From NCBI GenBank assembly GCA_902362275.1, contig CABIWB010000002.1, positions 107,194-163,124 on the forward strand: a stretch of 55,931 bases of DNA, read 5' to 3'. Shown here piece by piece: positions 33,026 through 40,302 of the stretch (position 1 is its first letter; each line of letters opens with the position of its first letter). Source of the DNA: Coriobacteriaceae bacterium (GTDB lineage: Bacteria > Actinomycetota > Coriobacteriia > Coriobacteriales > Coriobacteriaceae). The position numbers and the translations under genes are program-made. The notes beneath the pieces are model-generated. The model had not been told where the DNA came from and ran no database searches. It saw only the letters and a program-made list of their open reading frames with translations.

Positions 33026-35707
33026 ATGCAAAAGGAATACCTGTCCGCCGCGGCGGAGGTGCTCAGCGACCAGGGTGTCGATGAGCACCTCGGCTTGAGC
33101 ACCGGCGAGGCGTCGTCGCGCCTCGCCATGACAGGCCCTAACAAGCTCGAGGAAGCAGAGAAGACGCCGTTGTGGAAGCGCTTCTTTGAGCAGATGGCCG
33201 ACCCCATGGTCATCATGTTGATCGTTGCCGCCGTCATCAGTGCACTCACGGGCATGGTCAAGGGCGAGCCCGACTTTGCCGATGTCTTCATCATCATGTT
33301 CGTCGTTATCGTCAACTCGGTGCTGGGCGTGGTCCAGGAAGCCAAGAGCGAGGAGGCCCTCGAGGCCCTGCAGGAGATGAGCGCGGCGCAGTCCAAGGTG
33401 TTGCGCGACGGCAAGCTCGTGCACCTGCCGAGCGCTGAGCTCGTGCCCGGCGACGTTATCATGCTCGAGGCGGGCGATTCCGTCCCGGCCGACTGCCGTG
33501 TGCTCGAGAGCGCCACGATGAAGATCGAAGAGGCCGCACTCACCGGCGAGTCGGTGCCCGTAGAGAAGCACGCCGACGTGATTGAGCTTGCCGCGGGCAC
33601 CGATGACGTGCCGCTCGGCGACCGCAAGAACATGTGCTACATGGGTTCCACCGTGGTATACGGCCGTGGCCGCGCCGTCGTGGTCGGCACCGGCATGAAC
33701 ACCGAGATGGGTAAGATCGCCGGCGCCCTGGCCGAGGCCAAGGATGAGCTCACGCCGCTGCAGGTGAAGCTTGCCGAGCTCAGCCGCATCCTCACCATCA
33801 TGGTGATTATCATCTGCGTCGTGATCTTTGGCGTTGACATCCTCCGCCACGGCGTGGGCAACGTCCTTACCGACCCGACTGCCTTGCTCGACACCTTTAT
33901 GGTCGCCGTCTCGCTCGCCGTCGCTGCCATCCCCGAGGGCCTGGTCGCCGTCGTGACCATCGTGCTGTCGCTCGGCGTGACCAAGATGGCCAAGCGCCAG
34001 GCGATTATCCGCAAGCTCTCTGCCGTCGAGACCCTTGGCTGCACGCAGACCATCTGCTCCGACAAGACCGGTACCCTCACCCAGAACAAGATGACCGTCG
34101 TCAAGCACGAGCTCGCCGCGCCTGAGGAGAAGTTCCTGGCCGGCATGGCGCTGTGCTCCGACGCTCAGTGGGACGAGGAGCTGGGCGAGGCCGTGGGTGA
34201 GCCGACTGAGTGCGCGCTCGTCAACGACGCCGGCAAGGCGGGCCTCACTGGCCTGACTGCCGAGCACCCGCGCGTGGGCGAGGCCCCGTTTGACTCGGGC
34301 CGCAAGATGATGTCCGTGGTCGTCGAAACCCTGGATGGCGAGTACGAGCAGTACACCAAGGGCGCGCCCGACGTGGTGATTGGCCTGTGTACCCACATCT
34401 ATGACGGTGAGAAGGTCGTTCCGCTGACTGAGGAGCGTCGTGCCGAGCTCGTGGCCGCCAACAAGGCCATGGCCGACGAGGCCCTGCGCGTGCTGGCGCT
34501 GGCAAGCCGTACCTACACCGAGGTCCCGAGCGACTGCAGCCCCGCTGCGCTTGAGCACGACCTGGTCTTCTGCGGCCTGTCCGGCATGATTGATCCGGTC
34601 CGTCCCGAGGTCGCCGACGCCATCCGCGAGGCCCACGACGCCGGTATCCGCACCGTCATGATCACGGGCGACCACATCGACACCGCCGTGGCAATCGCCA
34701 AGCAGCTGGGTATCGTCACCGATCGCAGCCAGGCCATCACCGGTACCGACCTCGACCGCATGAGCGACGAGGAGCTCGACGCACACATCGAGGACTACGG
34801 CGTGTACGCCCGCGTCCAGCCCGAGCACAAGACCCGCATCGTCGAGGCTTGGAAGTCGCGCGATCAGATCGTCGCCATGACAGGCGACGGCGTCAATGAC
34901 GCCCCGTCCATCAAGCGCGCCGACATCGGCGTCGGCATGGGCATCACCGGCACCGATGTCACCAAGAACGTCGCCGACATGGTGCTTGCCGACGACAACT
35001 TCGCCACTATCATCGGTGCCTGCGAAGAGGGCCGTCGCATCTACGACAACATCCGCAAGGTCATTCAGTTCCTGCTTTCAGCCAACCTTGCCGAGGTCTT
35101 CTCGGTGTTTATCGCCACGCTCATCGGCTTTACCATCTTCCAGCCGGTGCAGCTGCTGTGGGTGAACTTGGTTACCGACTGCTTCCCCGCGCTCGCGCTG
35201 GGCATGGAGGACGCCGAGGGCGACATCATGAAGCGCAAGCCGCGCAACGCCAAGGACGGTGTCTTTGCCGGCAATATGGGCGTGGACTGCGTGGTCCAGG
35301 GCCTGATCATTACCGCGCTGGTGCTGGCGAGCTTCTTTGTGGGCGTGTACTTTGACATGGGCTACATCCACATCGCCGATATGATCGCCGGCAATGCCGA
35401 CGAGGAAGGCGTGATGATGGCTTTCATCACGCTCAACATGGTCGAGATTTTCCACTGCTTCAATATGCGCAGCCGTCGTGCGTCGCTGTTCACCATGAAG
35501 AAGCAGAACAAGTGGCTGTGGGCCTCTGCTGCGCTGGCGCTGGTACTGACGGTTATCGTGACCGTTCAGCCGACGCTTGCTGAGATGTTCTTTGGCCCCG
35601 TGACGCTTGAGCTCAAGGGCGTTGTCGCCGCGCTGGGCCTTGCCTTCCTGATCATCCCGCTGATGGAGATCTACAAGGCGATCATGCGCGCGGTCGAAAA
35701 AGAGTAG
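33026..35707 (+). CDS. Cation-translocating P-type ATPase, Ca2+ (P2A) type
   Basis: An 893-residue membrane pump. Asp346 in DKTGTLTQNKM is phosphorylated; TGES is the actuator loop, KGAPDV the nucleotide site, and GDGVNDAPSIKRADIG the hinge. Membrane segments include AAIPEGLVAVVTIVLS (M4), FLLSANLAEVFSVF (M5) and LLWVNLVTDCFPALALG (M6), which fits Ca2+-type pumps of the SERCA/PacL/LMCA1 group rather than heavy-metal pumps. The N-terminal cation-ATPase domain is present, and no heavy-metal-binding domain is. It should export Ca2+ (or Mn2+). The leader may control translation. AGGAGGGG precedes the ATG. Confidence 0.92.
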   Translation: MQKEYLSAAAEVLSDQGVDEHLGLSTGEASSRLAMTGPNKLEEAEKTPLWKRFFEQMADPMVIMLIVAAVISALTGMVKGEPDFADVFIIMFVVIVNSVLGVVQEAKSEEALEALQEMSAAQSKVLRDGKLVHLPSAELVPGDVIMLEAGDSVPADCRVLESATMKIEEAALTGESVPVEKHADVIELAAGTDDVPLGDRKNMCYMGSTVVYGRGRAVVVGTGMNTEMGKIAGALAEAKDELTPLQVKLAELSRILTIMVIIICVVIFGVDILRHGVGNVLTDPTALLDTFMVAVSLAVAAIPEGLVAVVTIVLSLGVTKMAKRQAIIRKLSAVETLGCTQTICSDKTGTLTQNKMTVVKHELAAPEEKFLAGMALCSDAQWDEELGEAVGEPTECALVNDAGKAGLTGLTAEHPRVGEAPFDSGRKMMSVVVETLDGEYEQYTKGAPDVVIGLCTHIYDGEKVVPLTEERRAELVAANKAMADEALRVLALASRTYTEVPSDCSPAALEHDLVFCGLSGMIDPVRPEVADAIREAHDAGIRTVMITGDHIDTAVAIAKQLGIVTDRSQAITGTDLDRMSDEELDAHIEDYGVYARVQPEHKTRIVEAWKSRDQIVAMTGDGVNDAPSIKRADIGVGMGITGTDVTKNVADMVLADDNFATIIGACEEGRRIYDNIRKVIQFLLSANLAEVFSVFIATLIGFTIFQPVQLLWVNLVTDCFPALALGMEDAEGDIMKRKPRNAKDGVFAGNMGVDCVVQGLIITALVLASFFVGVYFDMGYIHIADMIAGNADEEGVMMAFITLNMVEIFHCFNMRSRRASLFTMKKQNKWLWASAALALVLTVIVTVQPTLAEMFFGPVTLELKGVVAALGLAFLIIPLMEIYKAIMRAVEKE

Positions 35708-35730
35708 GTCGAAAGGCCATCCCTCCCACC

Positions 35731-35821
35731 GGCCCGACCGCCTGCGGGGTTTCTTCTTCGCTGGTCCTCGCGCTTCGCGCTGCGGGATCGCTCAGAAGAA
35801 ACCCCTCTCGGCGGTCGGGCC
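35731..35821. repeat. Long imperfect inverted repeat
   Basis: Outer arms 35731-35742 with 35810-35821 (12 bp) and inner arms 35746-35757 with 35794-35805 (12 bp) are perfect, with a small internal loop between. The 36-nt apex holds GCGCTTCGCGC. There is no T-tract. It is a strong RNA or DNA hairpin after the ATPase, possibly a dispersed intergenic element. Confidence 0.75.
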
Positions 35822-35863
35822 TTCGGACAACCTCTCGGGACCGTAAGCTGAGGGAAAGTTTGT

Positions 35864-35900
35864 GAGCTGGTCGGGCTTTGCCCGGCCAGCTCTATTTTTA
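35864..35900. terminator. Terminator of the P-type ATPase gene
   Basis: A 13-bp stem with one G-U pair (35864-35876 with 35880-35892), loop TTT, then TATTTTTA. Confidence 0.8.
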
Positions 35901-35962
35901 GAGCATTTGCTCGACCGACTCTTTTTGTGAACTGGATTGTATGGGGTTGAATCGGCGACGCG

Positions 35963-36292
35963 TTAGGAGAAGCCGGGAACGTCGCTGAAGGGGATTTGGG
36001 GCATAAAGAGAACGATGACGGCCATAATTCCCCAGTAGATTTGCAGAGGTAGCGGAGCCGATATCAGGGCATTAAAGAAGGACAAACCCTTTTTGCTTCC
36101 ATATAGCTGGACCGAGCTGAGAAGAGCAATTCCAAAAGAGATGGCGCTCGGCCAGCATGCTTTGACAATGAGGCTAAGGAAATAGCATATTAATGTTATC
36201 GCTATGCACCCAATGCCCCAGAGCCACTTCTTGTTGAGGAAATACTGGATGCCCCATACACCAATTACGGGGGCAATGATGACTGACAACAT
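35963..36292 (-). CDS. Small membrane protein of the AT-rich islet
   Basis: A 109-residue, very hydrophobic protein with three to four helices (near residues 1-18, 24-45, 50-62 and 85-97). Not recognised. It starts 9 nt after the stop of the secreted-protein gene, with AGGATACGGCT before the ATG, so it is the third gene of the cassette. In bacteriocin-like loci a protein of this size and position is often an immunity factor; that is only an analogy here. Its base composition is clearly lower in GC than the surrounding chromosome. Confidence 0.7.
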   Translation of the reverse strand: MLSVIIAPVIGVWGIQYFLNKKWLWGIGCIAITLICYFLSLIVKACWPSAISFGIALLSSVQLYGSKKGLSFFNALISAPLPLQIYWGIMAVIVLFMPQIPFSDVPGFS

Positions 36293-36301
36293 AGCCGTAT
36301 C

Positions 36302-36799
36302 CTAACTATTTATACAACGAATGTATTCTCCGGAGTTGGGGGGATAGACGCTGCAAGGTAGACGGTACGTGTTGCCTGCGGGTACGGGGCGTCCAAGGAG
36401 TTGCTTTGCTGCATACTCAGTCCAATAACCTCCGGTTATGCTTATGAACTTCTTAATAAGTCCGTCGATTACAACCCCCGTTACATAGCCGATGAGTTCT
36501 TTTCCAATAAAAATGGCAATTTTGACGATCCATTCTTTAGCGCCGCGTGTGGCAGCTGCTAAATCATCCAAAGACAGGGTCTGGAATCGATCGATAATTT
36601 GGACATCTCCGTTTTCATCTAGTGCGTATGTCGTCCATCCTGTGCCGGACTCGTTGACAGCTTCAATGTACTCTTCGGCAGAAGGGAACTCTACTTCAAG
36701 AGGTTGCGCCTTAGATTGCTTTGGTGAAATGGCAATTGAGCAAAGCGCAACTGCGCTTGCGATGAATGACTTACGGCTTACGGGAACGTTGCGTAGCAT
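36302..36799 (-). CDS. Secreted protein of unknown function, AT-rich islet
   Basis: A 165-residue protein with an export signal: MLRNVPVSRKSFIASAVALC continuing to SKAQ at about residue 32. The SRKSFIAS stretch resembles a weakened twin-arginine motif (Arg-Lys instead of Arg-Arg). The mature part has an amphipathic/hydrophobic region (IVKIAIFIGKELIGYVTGVV) followed by YWTEYAAKQLLGRP. Two Cys lie near the C-terminus (PCSVYPPNSGEYIRC), which could form a disulfide. AGGAGG precedes this ATG; an in-frame start 19 codons upstream overlaps the previous gene and lacks a Shine-Dalgarno. The neighbouring thioredoxin-like protein could oxidise the pair. No family recognised. Confidence 0.7.
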   Translation of the reverse strand: MLRNVPVSRKSFIASAVALCSIAISPKQSKAQPLEVEFPSAEEYIEAVNESGTGWTTYALDENGDVQIIDRFQTLSLDDLAAATRGAKEWIVKIAIFIGKELIGYVTGVVIDGLIKKFISITGGYWTEYAAKQLLGRPVPAGNTYRLPCSVYPPNSGEYIRCINS

Positions 36800-36816
36800 G
36801 TGTATCCTCCTGACAT

Positions 36817-37251
36817 TTAGCTTGACATTGCTGTGTTGTTCAGATTCAGCCTCCAATCCGTGAAACGCATTTCAAACGAATCAAGCGTGGAAAGGTCGAA
36901 CTCGGACGCTATCTTTCCTTCAGAGATGGCAAAAATTGAAGGATAAAACTCGAATGACGGCAGAAGCGCCTTAAGTGTTTCCCTATCAACTTCCTTTTGG
37001 CTCTTAGGGACAACGAGGATCTCGATGTCGTTCTTGAGACTCGGCGAAAGCGAGCGCTCTGCCGCACGGAGTTCTTCACAGGCCGGGCAGCCCTCCAGCT
37101 CAATTTGCACGATAAAAGATTCGCCTTTGCTTAATTTCGATCGAAATTCGGGCAATGAGATATTGATTGGATCGGAATTGGTTCGTACTGACGAGAAGAG
37201 GGCGAAAAGGGACAGCGATAAGATAAGGATAAGGACGGTTTGCTTTCTTAT
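36817..37251 (-). CDS. Membrane-anchored thioredoxin-like protein with apparent ATA start
   Basis: The C-terminal 112 residues form a thioredoxin-like fold with redox motif GCPACEELRA. In frame upstream lies a basic start plus hydrophobic stretch (RKQTVLILILSLSLFALFSS), an obvious signal anchor, preceded by GGAGG. The only codon at the correct distance is ATA (37251-37249); the first normal start in frame is TTG at 37155, which would lose the anchor. So the gene either uses a rare ATA start, has lost its ATG, or the base is miscalled. With the anchor it has 144 residues and would act outside the membrane. It is the first gene of the cassette. Confidence 0.65.
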   Translation of the reverse strand: MRKQTVLILILSLSLFALFSSVRTNSDPINISLPEFRSKLSKGESFIVQIELEGCPACEELRAAERSLSPSLKNDIEILVVPKSQKEVDRETLKALLPSFEFYPSIFAISEGKIASEFDLSTLDSFEMRFTDWRLNLNNTAMSS

Positions 37252-37412
37252 GGGTCCTCCAAACTCTATAAAGTTAAATTAATTTATATAAAACATTAAA
37301 TAAAGATTCTTTAAAATGAACGGTATCGATTTGCCGGTAAATGGTTTTGAGCGAGAGCGGTTGGATTGAAAAGTACAATGAACGCAGGGAAATAAGGAAA
37401 AAAGGAGGAGAA

Positions 37413-37901
37413 ATGAAAGATCGCGATATACATCTGCGGTTGACGACGAGTTTTCTGACAATCTTCTGTATCGCCCTGGCGGTTCAAGCGCTATGTTGCG
37501 TGGTGTTGTTCGTTCATCTTGCGAACCTGTTGCTCATCGAGGGTATCTCTGCGGTGAGCGGCGGATTTCTGCTCTTGTTTATGGTTAGCACGCTTTGCGA
37601 CGCTGCAACGTTTCTTCTGTTTACGATTCTGACGGCGAAAGTCAGGCATGAGGGTCGTCCTTTTGGTAAGTGGCAGACCAGGATTTTGGTCGCGGCTGGC
37701 CTCCTGATGTCGGTAAAAGCCGTCATCAGCATCATATGGCCGACGATTCAATTGCCATACAGCAATGTTCTTGGAACGGCTGAGCCCGTATTTCCCGAGT
37801 TTGATTTTCAATCGCTTTCTTACGGACTCGTTTTCTTTGCGTTGGCGGGGGTCTTTGAATACGGTAGGGTATTGCAGGAAGATGCAGACGAGATTCTCTA
37901 G
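37413..37901 (+). CDS. DUF2975-like four-helix membrane protein
   Basis: A 162-residue membrane protein with four hydrophobic helices (about residues 12-35, 42-66, 86-108 and 133-150). Size, topology and the directly following YozG-type regulator match the DUF2975/YozG pairs common in Firmicutes. The role of these pairs is unknown. AAAGGAGG lies 4 nt before this ATG; the longer frame from 37341 is rejected. TACAAT at 37374-37379 may be the -10. It is divergent from the secreted-protein cassette across an interval of about 160 nt that is extremely AT-rich near 37261-37320. Confidence 0.75.
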   Translation: MKDRDIHLRLTTSFLTIFCIALAVQALCCVVLFVHLANLLLIEGISAVSGGFLLLFMVSTLCDAATFLLFTILTAKVRHEGRPFGKWQTRILVAAGLLMSVKAVISIIWPTIQLPYSNVLGTAEPVFPEFDFQSLSYGLVFFALAGVFEYGRVLQEDADEIL

Positions 37902-37912
37902 GGGGTGGCACG

Positions 37913-38164
37913 GTGCCGATTGTTATGCGTCTTGACCGCGTGATGGCGGACCGTAAAATCTCGTCGCAGGAACTTGCCGAAATCATTGGAATATCGCCTG
38001 TTAATCTGTCTCGAATTAAAACGGGAAGACTCAAGGGGATCCGCTTTTCTACACTTCAAGCAATGTGCGAGGCGCTTCATTGCAAGCCCGGCGACATCAT
38101 CGATTGGATGGATGATGACGAGTACGCCGCAGCATTTGGTAAGTCGGACGGAACAATGCGTTAA
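37913..38164 (+). CDS. YozG-type Cro/CI-family transcriptional regulator
   Basis: An 83-residue protein that is essentially one helix-turn-helix: LAEIIGISPVNLSRIKTGRL with the usual IRFSTLQAMCEALHCKPGDII following. The start codon is GTG 37913 with GGGGGTGG 4 nt upstream, 11 nt after the membrane protein stop. Such regulators usually control their own operon with the DUF2975 partner. Confidence 0.85.
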   Translation: MPIVMRLDRVMADRKISSQELAEIIGISPVNLSRIKTGRLKGIRFSTLQAMCEALHCKPGDIIDWMDDDEYAAAFGKSDGTMR

Positions 38165-38205
38165 AATACCTGCTCAGTTGTGATTTTGGGTACTGGGAGG
38201 CGTTT

Positions 38206-39390
38206 GTGGGCAAGGCTAAGGCTAAAGCGAAGAAAAAGACGACGGGGGCGCGGGCTAAGCGCGATCGTCGTCGGAAGCTCGCGACCGAGGCTCCCGCATC
38301 TGCTGAGGAGTTGCTGGCGAGTGTACCGGGGCTTGACGCACTGCAGGATGTTCCGGCGTTCGATGACCTGCCGGTCGATGCGGCTCAGCAGGCTGCATTT
38401 GACAACTTTTGCGCGCAGGCCGAGGGGCCCGAGCAGATGCAGCTTGGCGCCGTGGTGCGCTTGGATCGCGGGTTTCCGCTGGTGGCGACTGCCGACGATA
38501 CCTTCCGCGCCGAGCATGCCGTGGGGTTTGCCAAGTCGCGCGGTGAGGACGAGGTCCTGCTGCCTGCCGTGGGCGATCGTGTGGCGGTGCGCCGCGCTCC
38601 CGGGCACGATATGGGCGTGATTGAGTGCGTGCTGCCGCGCCGTACGAGCTTTGAGCGTTGGCGCGGTCGTGCCCGCGGAGAGCGCCAGGTGCTCTGCTCC
38701 AACGTGGATAGCGTGCTAATCGTGCAGGCGCTCGGTGCCGGCGAGGTGCTGCTCGACCGCGTGGCGCGCTCGCTGGTGTTGGCGCTCGACTGCGATGCCG
38801 AACCGGCGGTGGCACTCACCAAAGCTGACCGTTGCGATGCCGAGGAGCTCGAGCGCGATCTGTACCGCGTGCGCCGCCTGGTGGGTCCGGACGTGCGCGT
38901 GATCGTGACGTCCTCTGCCGAGGGCCGCGGCCTGGACGAGGTCCGTGCCTGCGTGCCCGCTGGGAGCTGCGCCATGATTCTGGGCGAGTCGGGTGCCGGC
39001 AAGTCGACGCTGCTCAATGCACTGCTGGGCCACGATACGTTGGCGACCGGCGGTGTGCGCGAACGCGACGACCAGGGCCGTCACACTACCGTCGCGCGCG
39101 TGATGGTGACGCTGCCGGGCGACGCCGGCGTGATCGCCGATGCCCCGGGCCTGCGCAGCCTACCGCTCGTGGGTCACGAGCGAGGACTGGCCCGCGCCTT
39201 CCCCGAGATTGTCGAGGCATCGCGCGCGTGCCGGTTTGGCGATTGCACGCATACCCATGAGCCGGGTTGCGCCGTTCGCGAGGCCGAGGACGCCGGGCAG
39301 ATCGATAGCCTGCGCCTGGAAACGTTCCAAAACCTGGCGTCATCCATGCGCGTGAGCGCTCAAATGCTCGATCCCGATGTCCATCTGTAA
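38206..39390 (+). CDS. rsgA: Ribosome small subunit-dependent GTPase A
   Basis: A 394-residue circularly permuted GTPase that assists late 30S assembly. The motif order is G4 (TKAD), G5, then G1 (GESGAGKST) and G3 (DAPGLRSL). The C-terminal zinc module has the ligands in CRFGDCTHTHEPGC. An N-terminal basic tail (KAKAKAKKKTTGARAKRDRR) of about 25 residues and a longer than usual linker make it larger than most relatives. The start is GTG 38206 with TGGGAGG 5 nt upstream. It is monocistronic with its own terminator. Confidence 0.92.
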   Translation: MGKAKAKAKKKTTGARAKRDRRRKLATEAPASAEELLASVPGLDALQDVPAFDDLPVDAAQQAAFDNFCAQAEGPEQMQLGAVVRLDRGFPLVATADDTFRAEHAVGFAKSRGEDEVLLPAVGDRVAVRRAPGHDMGVIECVLPRRTSFERWRGRARGERQVLCSNVDSVLIVQALGAGEVLLDRVARSLVLALDCDAEPAVALTKADRCDAEELERDLYRVRRLVGPDVRVIVTSSAEGRGLDEVRACVPAGSCAMILGESGAGKSTLLNALLGHDTLATGGVRERDDQGRHTTVARVMVTLPGDAGVIADAPGLRSLPLVGHERGLARAFPEIVEASRACRFGDCTHTHEPGCAVREAEDAGQIDSLRLETFQNLASSMRVSAQMLDPDVHL

Positions 39391-39407
39391 TTGATCTTTC
39401 CTATGAC

Positions 39408-39442
39408 AGCCGTCTCCCAACTGTTCGGGAGACGGCTTTTTT
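39408..39442 (+). terminator. Terminator of rsgA
   Basis: A perfect 11-bp stem (39408-39418 with 39427-39437) is followed by six T. Confidence 0.92.
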
Positions 39443-39481
39443 GCTGCGGAAAATCCTCGAAATATGCAGTTTGCTGACGTG

Positions 39482-39545
39482 CTGACCAAAACCTTGCCAC
39501 GAGCTTGACGGGCTGGTCAGCTTTTGGTCAGTGATTGGTTTGACA
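39482..39545 (+). promoter_or_regulatory. Inverted repeat and possible control region of the Tad operon
   Basis: CTGACCAAAA (39482-39491) and TTTTGGTCAG (39522-39531) are perfect inverted copies separated by 30 nt, and GGCTGGTCAGC lies between them. TTGACA at 39540-39545 is a perfect -35, but no good -10 stands 17 nt further on. The remaining sequence to 39642 shows nothing else. Confidence 0.4.
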
Positions 39546-39642
39546 TCGAAAACCAAGATCGCGATTGCGCCGCTTTGCACTCTGACCGCCCAGACAATGG
39601 TGGTACGGGCATTCGCCCGGCACTGCCATGAGAGGAGCGGCC

Positions 39643-40302
39643 GTGAACAAGAGCAAGCGCATCGCCATCAGTCTGGTCGCGGGCGTGCTCGCTGCTCTGC
39701 TCTGCATGGTTTACGGCTCGTCGATCCGCTCGCAAGCCGAACAGGTCCAGGCTGAGACCTTGGCCAAGTACGGGGGCGATCGCGTCGAGGTATGCGTTGC
39801 GGCGCGCGATATCGATGTGGGCGAGACCCTCGATGAGACCAATGTCATAACCCAGGAATGGCTGACGAGCCTGCTGCCGCGTGACGCGGCGACCGAGCTG
39901 CGCCAGGTGCGCGGCGACGTGACGACTTCGCGTATTCCCAAAAACGCCGTGATCTGCAATGTCTACACCAAGGCCGAGAGCCACAAGCTCGAGGTGCCTA
40001 AGGGCAAGGTCGCCGTTTCGGTGGCGGTCGATGCCGAGCACTCGGTCGGCGGCGCCACGGGCGTGGGCAGCTACGTGGATGTGTATGTGCAAAAAGACGG
40101 CGTAACCGATCGGCTGTGCGGCGCGTACGTGATCGATACCAGTGAGGATTCCGGTGCCACGCGCGAGGGCAAGATCGAATGGGTGACGCTGGCGGCTGAC
40201 CCCGAAGACGTCAAGGAACTGCTGGGAGCCTCGGGCAAGGGAACGGTCAGCTTGACGATTCCCGCCACGGCGCGCGGCAAACGGAGCGGAGGCGACGAGT
40301 GA
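39643..40302 (+). CDS. cpaB: CpaB/RcpC-like Flp pilus assembly protein
   Basis: A 219-residue protein: an N-terminal membrane helix (IAISLVAGVLAALLCMVYGS), then a SAF-like domain (VEVCVAARDIDVGETLDETN) and a CpaB-type C-terminal domain (GKVAVSVAVDAEHSVGGATG, GSYVDVYV). In other Tad systems this protein helps assemble the envelope part of the pilus machine. The start is GTG 39643 with AGAGGAG 5 nt upstream; ATG 39628 would place the Shine-Dalgarno inside the gene. It opens the Tad operon and overlaps tadZ by 1 nt. Confidence 0.85.
   Translation: MNKSKRIAISLVAGVLAALLCMVYGSSIRSQAEQVQAETLAKYGGDRVEVCVAARDIDVGETLDETNVITQEWLTSLLPRDAATELRQVRGDVTTSRIPKNAVICNVYTKAESHKLEVPKGKVAVSVAVDAEHSVGGATGVGSYVDVYVQKDGVTDRLCGAYVIDTSEDSGATREGKIEWVTLAADPEDVKELLGASGKGTVSLTIPATARGKRSGGDE

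Noticed and set aside
32972..34828. 618-codon minus-strand frame opposite the P-type ATPase
   Set aside because: Antisense shadow; His/Asp/Gly-rich translation typical of reversed GC-rich coding sequence.
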